A DNA stretch of 64,000 nucleotides. Origin: Actinomycetota bacterium (GTDB lineage Bacteria; Actinomycetota; Thermoleophilia; Solirubrobacterales; Solirubrobacteraceae). The notes under the pieces are model-generated. The model had not been told where the DNA came from and made no database searches. It saw only the letters and a program-made list of their open reading frames with translations. Below, piece after piece: positions 25,726 through 33,998 of the stretch; position 1 is the stretch's first letter, and every line of letters begins with the position of its first letter. The stretch lies in the NCBI GenBank assembly GCA_005884115.1, contig VAXW01000003.1, positions 472,128 to 536,127 of the forward strand. The letters run 5' to 3'. The position numbers and the translations under genes are program-made.

Positions 25726-26750
25726 TGCGATGGAGCAACCTCACGCTCGACACGGAGGAGCAGCGACGCCTACCCGGTTATCGCGATGAGGCGGTGGTGC
25801 GCCGCTTCGACGCCCCCGAGGCGCTCGAGACCCGTTTCTACGAGGTCCGCGCGCGCTCGGCGCTCAACCGCGTGCCGGCCGCGTCGCGCATGCCCTTCCG
25901 CTGGACGATCAACCCGTACAGAGGATGCACGCACGCCTGCACCTACTGTTTTGCTCGCCCGACGCACACCTACCTCGAGTTCAACGCGGGCAGGGACTTC
26001 GAGCGCGAGATCGTGGTCAAGGTCAACGCGCCGGAGGTGCTACGCATCGAGCTCGCCAAGCCGTCGTGGAAGGGCGAACACGTCGCGCTCGGCACGAACA
26101 CGGATCCATACCAGTGGGTCGAGGGACGGTACCGGCTGATGGAGGGCATCTGGGAGGCGCTGCGCGACGCCGCGAACCCGTGCTCCGTGCTGACCAAGTC
26201 GCCGCTCTTGCTGCGCGACCTGAAGTTGATGCAGCAGATCGCCGGGCGAGCGAGCTTCAGCGCCTGCCTGTCGATTCCGACCCTGGATGAGAAGGCATGG
26301 CGAGCCACCGAGCCGCACACTCCGCATCCACGCGCGCGCCTGGAGGCGGTGGCCGAGCTCAACCGCGCGGGCATCCCGACCGGTGTGCTCGTAGCGCCGC
26401 TGATGCCGGGGATCAACGACGCGCCCGAGCAGGTCGAGCCGCTGCTCGAGCTGGCAATGGAGGCTGGCGCGACGAGCATCGGCGGCGTGGCGCTGCACCT
26501 GCGCGGCGAGGTGCGAGCGATCTTCATGGAGTGGCTGCGAGCGCACCGGCCCGACCTCGTGGAGCGCTACGAGGAGCTCTATCGCCGCGGCGCCTACGCG
26601 CCGCGGGAGGAACGCGAGCGTTTGTCGAAGATGGTTCGCTGGCGCGGTGCGCCAGGCGGCTTTCGCTCGGCGGATCCGGCGCCCATGTCCGCAGGTGCTG
26701 AGGGCTCGCGGGGGCCGTTGACGATAGCCCGCCAGCAGGCGCTGTTCTGA
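25725..26750 (+). CDS. SplB-like/Rv2578c-family radical SAM protein
   Basis: A 341-residue radical SAM protein related to the spore photoproduct lyase-like family of actinobacteria. The cluster motif is Cys68-xxx-Cys72-xx-Cys75 (CTHACTYC), preceded by PFRWTINPYRG and followed by ALGTNTDPYQWVEG. The frame is open to GTG 25632, but family members begin near MRW.NLTLDT, so I take GTG 25725. A perfect LexA box covers that start, pointing to SOS control and a DNA-damage role. The biochemical reaction is not known. The C-terminus (about 300-341) is a variable tail. Confidence 0.88.
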   Translation: MRWSNLTLDTEEQRRLPGYRDEAVVRRFDAPEALETRFYEVRARSALNRVPAASRMPFRWTINPYRGCTHACTYCFARPTHTYLEFNAGRDFEREIVVKVNAPEVLRIELAKPSWKGEHVALGTNTDPYQWVEGRYRLMEGIWEALRDAANPCSVLTKSPLLLRDLKLMQQIAGRASFSACLSIPTLDEKAWRATEPHTPHPRARLEAVAELNRAGIPTGVLVAPLMPGINDAPEQVEPLLELAMEAGATSIGGVALHLRGEVRAIFMEWLRAHRPDLVERYEELYRRGAYAPREERERLSKMVRWRGAPGGFRSADPAPMSAGAEGSRGPLTIARQQALF

Positions 26751-26769
26751 GCAGCACCCGGCACGCGTC

Positions 26770-27561
26770 TCAGCGCTTGTCGCGCTGACCCGCGCCGATC
26801 CTGCGCGAGAGGGCCTCAGAGCCGAGCCTGCGCGCGATCGTCGCGCTGATCTCAGGCGCAAGCCCGGCGAGTGCCGTGCCAGCGCGGAGCGGGAGGGGAG
26901 CGACGTCGATCTCGCCGCGATTGCGCTCGATCGCCGTGACGACCGCGCGCGCAACGTCCTCTGGCGAGCTCGTGCCGACGCCCGGTGGAAGCCTCACTTG
27001 AGCGTCGGCGAACATGCCGGCGTCGCGGATGAACCCGGGAAAGATCGCCGAGACGCCCACGCCGCTGGCGCGCAGGTCGGCGCGCAGCGCGGTTGCGAAC
27101 CCGCGAAGCCCATACTTGGTCGCGCTGTAGAGCGCGCTGCCTGGCGTGGCCGCCTTGCCGGCGAGCGAGGACATGAACACGAGGTGGCCCCGGCCCCGCG
27201 CAACCATCGCCGGGACGAGCGCGTGCGCGAGCGCGATTGGGGCGCGCAGGTTGACCGCCAGCGCACGGTCGATCTCCTCGATCGAGAATGACTCGAGCGT
27301 CCCCGACGCGGGGAGCGCCGCGTTGCTAACGAGGATTTCGACCTCGCCGGCATCCGCCACCAGCCGGTTCACATCATCGGACTCGGACAGGTCAGCTGAG
27401 AGGGCGCGCGCACCGAGCTCGGAGGCGAGCGGCTCGAGCACGCCAGCACGGCGGCCAGTCAGCGTCACGCGCGCGCCGCGGCGGCTCAGCTCCCGAGCCA
27501 CAGCGTGCCCAATGCCGCCGCTTGCTCCCGTGAGCAGAACGCTCGCGCCGGAAAGGGACAT
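26770..27561 (-). CDS. short-chain dehydrogenase/reductase
   Basis: A 263-residue classical SDR. The cofactor motif TGASGGIG is near residue 11, followed by SNAALPASG, the catalytic Ser in FMSSLAG and YSATK. ATG 27561 is preferred over an upstream GTG because it places the TGxxxGIG motif at the usual distance. A basic C-terminal extension (about 230-263) is present. Substrate is unknown. It is convergent with the radical SAM gene and divergent from miaA, 44 bases apart. Confidence 0.88.
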   Translation of the reverse strand: MSLSGASVLLTGASGGIGHAVARELSRRGARVTLTGRRAGVLEPLASELGARALSADLSESDDVNRLVADAGEVEILVSNAALPASGTLESFSIEEIDRALAVNLRAPIALAHALVPAMVARGRGHLVFMSSLAGKAATPGSALYSATKYGLRGFATALRADLRASGVGVSAIFPGFIRDAGMFADAQVRLPPGVGTSSPEDVARAVVTAIERNRGEIDVAPLPLRAGTALAGLAPEISATIARRLGSEALSRRIGAGQRDKR

Positions 27562-27605
27562 GCGCACGGCCGCGGATGCTACTCCAGCGGGCAATACTTG
27601 CGCCC

Positions 27606-28529
27606 ATGGAGGGCTTCAGACCGCAGGCGCCTGAGATCGTCGCCCTGTTCGGGCCGACGGGGGTCGGCAAGACCGCCATCGCCCTCGCCCTCGCGGAGCT
27701 GCTGCGTGAACGCGGCGAGGACCCCGTGGCTGTATCCGCTGACGCGCTGCAGGTGTACATCGGGCTCGAGGTCCTCACCGGCGTCGCGTCGGTCGCCGAG
27801 CGCACCGCCCTCGAGCACCGGCTCGTTTCCTTCCTGCCCCTCGACGCGACGTTCAGCGCCGGCGAGTACGCGGGCCTGGCGCACGCGGAGATCGATGCGC
27901 TGCTCGATGCCGGCCGGCGCCCGATAGTGGTCGGCGGTACCGGCCTGTACTTGCGCGCCGCGCTGGCCGAGCTCGACCTGCGCCCGCCCGTGCCGGGCGC
28001 TGTACGGGAACGACTGCTCGACGAGCTCGCCACCCGCGGCGCCCCGGCGCTGCACGCGAAGTTGGCCGCGCACGCGGAGTGGGCGGCGGCCGCGATCGAG
28101 CCCAACGACGCGCACCGCGTGGTGCGCGCGCTCGAGCTGCTCGAGACCGGGGAACTCCAGCCGCCGGAGGGCGAATCACAGCTGTGGAGCTCGGAGCTGC
28201 GCCGGCCCACGCTGCTCGCCGGACTGGCGATGGAGCGCGAGGTTCTGTACGCGCGCATCGACGAGCGCGTGGAGGAGATGCTGCGCGCGGGAGCGCGTGA
28301 GGAGGTCCGGCGCGCTCAGGCCACGGGGATCTCCGATACGGCTCGCAGGGCACTGGGGTTCGAGGAGCTGCTGGCAGGCGACGTGGAGGCGATGAAGCGC
28401 CACACGCGCAACTACGCAAAGCGTCAGCTGACATGGATGCGCAAGCTCTCGGGCGTGCTCCTGATCGACGTCACCGGCCGCTCTGCGCGCTCCGTCGCGG
28501 GGGAGATCCTAGACTCGTGCGCCCTATGA
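27606..28529 (+). CDS. miaA: tRNA dimethylallyltransferase MiaA
   Basis: Adds dimethylallyl to A37 of tRNA, the step before MiaB. The 307-residue protein has P-loop GPTGVGKT (16-23), SADALQVYIGLEVLTG, GEYAGLAHAEID, VGGTGLYLRA and the C-terminal TRNYAKRQLTWMRK. ATG 27606 is chosen; an AATACT -10-like element ends 7 nt upstream and there is no SD. It overlaps dapF by ATGA, so it heads the miaA-dapF-dapL operon. Confidence 0.96.
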   Translation: MEGFRPQAPEIVALFGPTGVGKTAIALALAELLRERGEDPVAVSADALQVYIGLEVLTGVASVAERTALEHRLVSFLPLDATFSAGEYAGLAHAEIDALLDAGRRPIVVGGTGLYLRAALAELDLRPPVPGAVRERLLDELATRGAPALHAKLAAHAEWAAAAIEPNDAHRVVRALELLETGELQPPEGESQLWSSELRRPTLLAGLAMEREVLYARIDERVEEMLRAGAREEVRRAQATGISDTARRALGFEELLAGDVEAMKRHTRNYAKRQLTWMRKLSGVLLIDVTGRSARSVAGEILDSCAL

Positions 28530-29431
28530 GGTTCGAGAAGTGGCAAGCGCTGGGCAACGACTACCTAATCGTCGAGCGTCAGGAGCTCCCGTTCGAGCTG
28601 ACGCCCGAGCGCGTCCGCAGGTTGTGCGAAGGGCACTTCGGGGTGTTCGCCGACGGCGTGCTGCTGCTCGCGCCGCCCGAGGATTCGGAGTCGGTCGCCG
28701 AGCTGCGGATCTTCAACCCCGACGGCTCGGAAGCCGAGCTGTCGGGTAACGGAGCGCGCGAGGCGATCCTCTACCTGCGCCGCCGCGGATGGACCGATCT
28801 CGATGAGTTCGCGATCCACACCGCCGCAGGGACGATCCGCCCCGTCATCACCGGACCGTCGAGCTGCCGCGTGGACATGGGGCAGGCGAGCCTCACCTCC
28901 AAGGACTATCCCGCCGGCGCGCCCGACGGGATCGGTGAGCTGCGCGCGGATGCGCATGATGCGCGCCCATGGCGCTTCCGACACGTCTCCGTCGGAAACC
29001 CACAGTGCGCGATCCGCGTGGCCGACATGGACTCGCTGCACTCGCTCGAGCTCGACCTGGTGGGACCGCCGATCGAATCGCACCCCGAGTTCCCAAATCG
29101 CACGAACGTCTCCTGGTACGCGGAGCTCGGCTCCTCGAGCACGACGCGCATCAGGGCGCGTATCTTCGAGCGCGGGGCGGGGGAGACCCTGTCGAGTGGT
29201 ACTGGCGCGTGCGGCGCCGCGATCGCCCACGCGCTCGAACTGGCGCCCGCTGCGGGTGGCGCTGCGAGTGGTCTCGCGAGGCCGATGCAGGTGACGGTCG
29301 TGCTCGACGGCGGCGAGCTCGAGGTGGAGGTCGACGAGGAGCTGCGCGTACACCTGTCAGGCTGGGCGTTGCCCGTCTTTGCCGGAACTCTGAGCGAGGA
29401 GTTCGTGAGCCAGCTCGAGGAGCTCGCCTGA
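28526..29431 (+). CDS. dapF: DapF-family diaminopimelate epimerase with Ser at both catalytic Cys positions
   Basis: A 301-residue DapF-fold protein. Substrate-binding motifs are intact: ALGNDYLIV, NPDGSEAEL, NRTNVSW and RIFERGAGET. The two catalytic cysteines of the family (in ..CGNGAR.. and ..CGTGAC..) are both serine: Ser73 (codon TCG at 28742) and Ser224 (codon AGT at 29195). In characterised DapF both are cysteine and do the deprotonation/reprotonation. The protein may be slow, use another mechanism, or have another substrate. It is coupled to miaA by ATGA and lies upstream of dapL, which fits a DAP role. Confidence 0.9.
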   Translation: MRFEKWQALGNDYLIVERQELPFELTPERVRRLCEGHFGVFADGVLLLAPPEDSESVAELRIFNPDGSEAELSGNGAREAILYLRRRGWTDLDEFAIHTAAGTIRPVITGPSSCRVDMGQASLTSKDYPAGAPDGIGELRADAHDARPWRFRHVSVGNPQCAIRVADMDSLHSLELDLVGPPIESHPEFPNRTNVSWYAELGSSSTTRIRARIFERGAGETLSSGTGACGAAIAHALELAPAAGGAASGLARPMQVTVVLDGGELEVEVDEELRVHLSGWALPVFAGTLSEEFVSQLEELA

Positions 29432-29475
29432 TGACGGAGGAAGTCCGTTCAGCCGATGAGGAGGGAGCCGGATGA
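29431..29475 (+). CDS. 14-codon mini-ORF coupling dapF to dapL
   Basis: Reads MTEEVRSADEEGAG. Its ATG shares one base with the dapF TGA (TGATG) and its TGA overlaps the dapL ATG by 4 bases (ATGA). It exactly bridges the 40-base gap, so ribosomes could pass from dapF to dapL. It has an internal GAGGAGGGAG that may be the dapL SD. It may be a coincidence of codon phase; I infer a coupling leader, not a functional peptide. Confidence 0.35.
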   Translation: MTEEVRSADEEGAG

Positions 29476-30638
29476 AACCCAGCAAGCGCCTGGAGCGCAT
29501 TCCGCCGTACGCGTTCGCCCAGCTCGAGCGCAAGATCGCCGCCAAGCGCGCAGCCGGCGCGGACGTGATCAGCCTGGGCATCGGCGATCCAGACCGTCCC
29601 ACGCCGGCGCTGATCGTGGAGGCCATGCAAGAGGCGGTGACCGAGCCTGAAACGCACCGCTACCCGAGCAACCGCGGGCGCGCCGACTTCCGGGCGGCGG
29701 TGCGCGACTTCTACGAGCGACGCTTCGACGTAAGACTTGACCCCGAGCGCGAGATCATCCCCGCGATTGGAGCCAAGGAGGCGATCTTCAACCTCAACCT
29801 CGCCTTCCTGGACACGGGCGACTATGCGCTGGCTTCCGACCCCGGCTACCCCGTCTACACGGGCGGGCCCTGGCTCGCCGGAGGCGAGCCCGTGCTCATG
29901 GCGCTCCGGCCCGAGCGCGGCTTCACCCCCGACCTCGAGGCGATCGACGAAGGGGTCGCAGCGCGCGCGAGGTTGATGTTCATCAACTACCCCAACAATC
30001 CCACTGGCGCCGTGGTGCCGCCCGGCTTCTTCGAGCGCGCGGTCGAGTTCGCGCGCGCAAACGACATCCTCGTCGTGCACGACAACGCTTATTCGGAGAT
30101 CAGCTTCGATGGGTATCGCGCGCCGTCGTTCCTTGCCACGCCCGGAGCCAAGGACGTGGGGATCGAGGTGTTCTCGCTCTCGAAGGGCTACAACATGACC
30201 GGCTGGCGCTGCGCTGTGGCCGTCGGAAATGCCGAGGCTCTCGAGATCTACTGGCGCCTGAAGACGAACGTCGACTCAGGCCTTTTCGAGGCGGTTCAGC
30301 TCGCGGCGGTCGCGGCGCTCGAGCCCGACGCCGACTCCGAGGTGGCTTCGATGAACGAGCTATATCGGCGTCGCCGCGATCTCGTGTGCGAGGCGCTTCG
30401 CAAGATCGGCGTCGACGTCCATCCACCTCGCGGGACGATCTACATCTGGGCCCCCGTGCCCGCGGGCTTCTCGAGCTCGGCCGCCTACTGCGAGCACGTT
30501 CTGGAGCGGGCCGCTGTCGTGCTGTCGCCCGGCGCCATCTACGGGCCCGCGGGAGAGGGATGGTTCCGCATCTCGCTCACCACGCCGGACGACCGCTTGC
30601 TCGAGGCCGTCGAGCGGCTCGGCGCGCTGGCGCCCTGA
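29472..30638 (+). CDS. dapL: LL-diaminopimelate aminotransferase (DapL-like), class I/II
   Basis: A 388-residue PLP fold-type I aminotransferase. The Schiff-base Lys238 is in SLSKGYNMTGWR, and INYPNNPTGAVV, DNAYSEISFDG and a C-terminal WFRISLTTPDDR are present. The PPYAFAQLERK start and GIGDPD resemble the DapL2/direct-DAP group, which transaminates tetrahydrodipicolinate straight to LL-DAP. Its place right after dapF supports DapL over a generic aspartate aminotransferase; I rate that 75%. SD GAGGAGGGAG is about 7 bases upstream. Confidence 0.85.
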   Translation: MKPSKRLERIPPYAFAQLERKIAAKRAAGADVISLGIGDPDRPTPALIVEAMQEAVTEPETHRYPSNRGRADFRAAVRDFYERRFDVRLDPEREIIPAIGAKEAIFNLNLAFLDTGDYALASDPGYPVYTGGPWLAGGEPVLMALRPERGFTPDLEAIDEGVAARARLMFINYPNNPTGAVVPPGFFERAVEFARANDILVVHDNAYSEISFDGYRAPSFLATPGAKDVGIEVFSLSKGYNMTGWRCAVAVGNAEALEIYWRLKTNVDSGLFEAVQLAAVAALEPDADSEVASMNELYRRRRDLVCEALRKIGVDVHPPRGTIYIWAPVPAGFSSSAAYCEHVLERAAVVLSPGAIYGPAGEGWFRISLTTPDDRLLEAVERLGALAP

Positions 30639-30682
30639 GAGGTGGCGGGCGCGGGCCCGCTCGCCACTAGACTGGGAGTTGG

Positions 30683-32002
30683 ATGCAGAGAAGCCGCAAC
30701 GGCCGCAGTGCGCTCACGCCCGCACCGGGCGGCGCCGGGAGGGGAGCGGGTGATTCGCAGCGCTCGCGCCGGGCGCGTCAGCGCGCTCTCTGCGTGGGCG
30801 CGCTGCGCGAGGGCGATGACGTCGCCGAGCTCGGCGAGCTGCTGCGAACGGTAGGCGTAGCGGTCGTCGGCGAGCTCGTGCAGCGCCGCGCGCATCCGCA
30901 CCCGGACACCTATCTCGGCCCGGGCAAGGTGCGGGAGGCGAAAGCCGCGGCCGAGGAATGCGACGCGAACCTCATCGCCTGCGACGACGAGATCACTCCG
31001 CGCCAAGAGCGCAACCTCGAGCAAGCGCTCGGCCTTCCGGTCGTCGATCGCACAGCGGTGATCCTCGACATCTTCGCCTCGCACGCGGGCAGCGCCGAGG
31101 GCAAGCTCCAGGTCGAGCTCGCGCAGCTCGAGTACAACCTGGCGCGCATGCGAGGACTGTGGAGCCACCTCGAGCGACTGGGTGGCGGGATCGGCACGAG
31201 GGGGCCGGGGGAGACGCAGATCGAGACCGACCGGCGCCTCGCGCGCAACCGGATCGCGACCCTCAAGCGCCGCCTCGAGCACGTGAAGGGGACGCGCGCT
31301 GTTCAGCGCGCCGAGCGCGAGCGCGCGGCGCTGCCGACCGTCGCGCTGGTCGGGTACACGAATGCAGGCAAGTCAACCTTGATCAACGCGCTGACAGGCG
31401 CCGAAGTCGGAGTGGCCGACCGCCTCTTCCACACGCTGGACCCGGCAACCCGCACGCTGCGCATCGGCGGCAGACCGCACCTTCTCACCGACACGGTCGG
31501 CTTCATCAGCAAGCTGCCGCACGAGCTCGTGGACGCCTTCTCGGCCACGCTCGAGGAGACCCGCCGCGCGGATCTGCTCGCCCACGTTCTGGACGGCTCG
31601 GCCCCCGACGAGCACGGCGAGCGCATGCGGCGCGCCGTCGAGCAGACGCTCGAGGAGATCGACGCCGGAGCGCGACCGCGGCTGCTTATCGTCAACAAGA
31701 TCGACCTGCTCGACCGCGAGCGCGTGGAGGAGCTACGACTGCACCATCCGCGCGCCGTGCTCGTCAGCGCCGCCACCGGCGAGGGACTGGAGGAGCTGCG
31801 CGAGCGCATCGAGGTTGAGCTCAGGCATACGCTGCGACCGCTCGATCTGCTCGTCCCTTATGCCGACGGCCGGCGCCTGGCGGAGCTGCACGAGCTCGCG
31901 GGGGAGATCAGCAGGCAGGACACGCCCGAGGGCGTGCGCGTGCGCGCGCTGGTGCCCGCCGCGCTGGCGGAGCGCTTCTCGCGCTTCGCCGTCGTGACCT
32001 AG
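30683..32002 (+). CDS. hflX: GTPase HflX
   Basis: A 439-residue ribosome-associated GTPase that rescues stalled or split ribosomes. The N-terminal HflX domain ends in LGGGIGTRGPGETQIE. The G domain has G1 GYTNAGKST (from residue 223), DTVGFI (G3), NKID (G4) and SAATGEG (G5). A Gly/Ala/Arg-rich extension of about 35 residues precedes the core, and ATG 30683 is the first start. It is convergent with mazG, 3 bases apart. Confidence 0.94.
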   Translation: MQRSRNGRSALTPAPGGAGRGAGDSQRSRRARQRALCVGALREGDDVAELGELLRTVGVAVVGELVQRRAHPHPDTYLGPGKVREAKAAAEECDANLIACDDEITPRQERNLEQALGLPVVDRTAVILDIFASHAGSAEGKLQVELAQLEYNLARMRGLWSHLERLGGGIGTRGPGETQIETDRRLARNRIATLKRRLEHVKGTRAVQRAERERAALPTVALVGYTNAGKSTLINALTGAEVGVADRLFHTLDPATRTLRIGGRPHLLTDTVGFISKLPHELVDAFSATLEETRRADLLAHVLDGSAPDEHGERMRRAVEQTLEEIDAGARPRLLIVNKIDLLDRERVEELRLHHPRAVLVSAATGEGLEELRERIEVELRHTLRPLDLLVPYADGRRLAELHELAGEISRQDTPEGVRVRALVPAALAERFSRFAVVT

Positions 32003-32005
32003 GTC

Positions 32006-32338
32006 CTAGCGGTCGTCTCCGCTGCCCGAGAGCACGCCGCGCCGCTGGCGCGAGAACAGCTTCTCGAGGTTCTCGCGGGCGATGTCCTCGAGCTCGAGCC
32101 CGAGCTCGCTGGCCAGCTGCGCGACGTACCACAACACGTCCCCGAGCTCCTTGGAGATTGCTGCACGGCGGTCGTCGCTGACCTCGCCGCCGTCGTCGCG
32201 GATCGTCTTCTTGGCTTGCTCGGCGACCTCGCCGGCCTCACCCACGAGGCCGAGTGCCGGGTAGCTGAGCCACGCCTCGCGCGGGTAGCTCGCGGTGCGT
32301 CGCGAGAAGTGCTGGTATTGGGAGAACTCCACTGGCAA
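32006..32338 (-). CDS. MazG-like nucleotide pyrophosphohydrolase
   Basis: A 110-residue single-domain MazG-type NTP pyrophosphohydrolase. The metal-binding pattern is GEAGEVAEQ followed by ELGDVLWYVAQLA, as in the EExxE..ExxD family. It likely removes damaged or excess dNTPs. ATG 32338 begins at the usual MazG N-terminus. It lies tail to tail with hflX, and the gene upstream on this strand (gatD) ends 75 bases away. Confidence 0.87.
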   Translation of the reverse strand: MPVEFSQYQHFSRRTASYPREAWLSYPALGLVGEAGEVAEQAKKTIRDDGGEVSDDRRAAISKELGDVLWYVAQLASELGLELEDIARENLEKLFSRQRRGVLSGSGDDR

Positions 32339-32413
32339 ATCCTAGGAGCTGGGGCGGGTGATGCGCCGCGGGAGATCCGAATTTGCGCGCAGAGCGACCT
32401 CGCACCCAGGCCG

Positions 32414-33190
32414 TCAAACGCGAGCAGCGCGAAGCGCGCTGAGGTGCGCCTCGCGCTCGATCCCGTCGTCGAGCGGCTCGAGCTCGCCCTCGGGGACCCC
32501 GAGCGCGAGTGCGACCAGCCAGTCGGCAAACCAAGCGTTCTTGGGCAGCAGCGGGCCGTGCAGATACGTGCCGATCGTGTTGCCGCGTCTGGCTCCCTCG
32601 TAACCGCTGCACCCGTCGTTGCCATGACCGCGCAGCACGCGACCGAGCGGCTCTTGGCGCTCGCCGAGAGTGGTGCGCCCGCCGTGGTTCTCAAATCCGG
32701 CCAGCACACGCCCTTCGCGCTCCTCGCCAGCCGACGCACCGGGCGAGAGCTCGATCGCGATGTTCCCGATCAGGCGCGGACCATGCCCGCGCACTGTGGC
32801 GACGTCGAGCAGCCCCACGCCCTCGATCTGCTCGTTCCCGAGCGCGTAGTTGTGGCCGAGCAGCTGAAAGCCGCCGCAGACGCCGAGCACCACCGCGCCG
32901 CGCGCAGCCGCGGCGTGCAGGGCGGCGCTCTTGGTCTCGATCAGGTCCTCGGCGCAGAGGCGCTGGTCGCGGTCTTGGCCACCGCCGAGGTAGAAGAGGT
33001 CGTGTGCGCCGGCATCGAAGTGCTCGCCGAGGCCGCACGAGGAGAGCTCAAAGCCGATTCCTCGCCATGCGCAGCGGCGCTCGAGCACCAGCAGGTTGCC
33101 GCGGTCGGCGTAGATGTTCATGAGGTCCGGATACAGAGCGCAGACGCGCAGCGTCGACTTCGCGTCCGGGCTCCGCACGCCATCACCCAC
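32414..33190 (-). CDS. gatD: GatD, glutamine amidotransferase of lipid II isoglutaminyl synthase
   Basis: A 258-residue CobB/CobQ-like type I glutamine amidotransferase. It supplies ammonia to MurT for amidation of the D-Glu of lipid II. The nucleophile is Cys105 (GVCGGFQLLG) and the catalytic His is His211 (NTIGTYLHGP). The N-terminal ALYPDLMNIYADRGN is the GatD signature. GTG 33190 overlaps the methyltransferase stop by 8 bases; GTG 33178 is an alternative. It is the last gene of the dagK-murT-methyltransferase-gatD operon. Confidence 0.92.
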   Translation of the reverse strand: MGDGVRSPDAKSTLRVCALYPDLMNIYADRGNLLVLERRCAWRGIGFELSSCGLGEHFDAGAHDLFYLGGGQDRDQRLCAEDLIETKSAALHAAAARGAVVLGVCGGFQLLGHNYALGNEQIEGVGLLDVATVRGHGPRLIGNIAIELSPGASAGEEREGRVLAGFENHGGRTTLGERQEPLGRVLRGHGNDGCSGYEGARRGNTIGTYLHGPLLPKNAWFADWLVALALGVPEGELEPLDDGIEREAHLSALRAARV

Positions 33191-33998
33191 GCAGCATCAC
33201 CACCGTGCTGCCCACGTGCTCATCGGTGCGCGCGATCGCCCTCGCCGGCTCGACCTGGAAGCCTGCGGCTTGTGCCTCGCGCTCCAGCTGCGCGCGCCGC
33301 AGCTGCGCCAAGATCGCCTCGTCGCACTGACGCACGAGCTCGACCATCCGCTCCTCCTCCGCTTCCCCCACGCTGCCAGAGCCGTCGCGAGCGCCCAGGA
33401 TGCGCCGTTCGCGCTCGATCACGATCTCGCCGCCGCGCACCTCTACGCGGACCGGGCGGCTGCTGTAAAGAAGCCCGTCGACGTGAGCGCTGTCAGCAGC
33501 AGGACCAACGCCCCCGTCACGGCAGTCGAACGGCTCGACCCGCGTGAGGATCGCGCATGCGAGCAGCCCGCCGCGGCGCAGGTGTGTGCGCGCGCAGCGC
33601 AGGAACGCGCCGCGTTGATCGCGATCGCGCAGCAGCTGGATCGTGTGCATTGGCACCACGCACAAGCCGAACTCGCATCCGGGCAGCGAGAACGAGCGCG
33701 CGTCCGCGTGCGCGGCCTGTACGACGGCCCCGCCGCGGCGACTTTCGATCGCGCTCAGCAGTGCGCGGTCGTGATCGAGCGCCGTGACAGCGTGGCCGGC
33801 GCGCGCCAGGTCGAGGCTGACGCGCCCCGCGCCCGCGCCCACCTCCAGGACCTGCCCCTGCTGCGCCGCCGCGAGTTCTCTCCACAGCGCCAGGTCCGCC
33901 TCATAGCCCCCGCACTCGAGATCGTGCCACGCAAGCCGCGAGGCGGCCTCGCTCGGCAGCGCCGTCGCGATGCCCGTGTCGGCGGCCGCGCCGCTCAC
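33183..33998 (-). CDS. class I SAM-dependent methyltransferase between murT and gatD
   Basis: A 271-residue methyltransferase. Motif I is QVLEVGAGAGRVS (about 49-61), followed by the acidic ALDHDRAL and a post-motif VVPMHTIQLL. The C-terminal half is a mixed domain with ERERRILGAR. It overlaps murT by 4 bases (GTGA) and gatD by 8, so its production is coupled to both. The tight insertion suggests it acts on the same cell-wall precursor or its lipid carrier, but I know of no such activity. Substrate unknown. Confidence 0.85.
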   Translation of the reverse strand: MSGAAADTGIATALPSEAASRLAWHDLECGGYEADLALWRELAAAQQGQVLEVGAGAGRVSLDLARAGHAVTALDHDRALLSAIESRRGGAVVQAAHADARSFSLPGCEFGLCVVPMHTIQLLRDRDQRGAFLRCARTHLRRGGLLACAILTRVEPFDCRDGGVGPAADSAHVDGLLYSSRPVRVEVRGGEIVIERERRILGARDGSGSVGEAEEERMVELVRQCDEAILAQLRRAQLEREAQAAGFQVEPARAIARTDEHVGSTVVMLRG

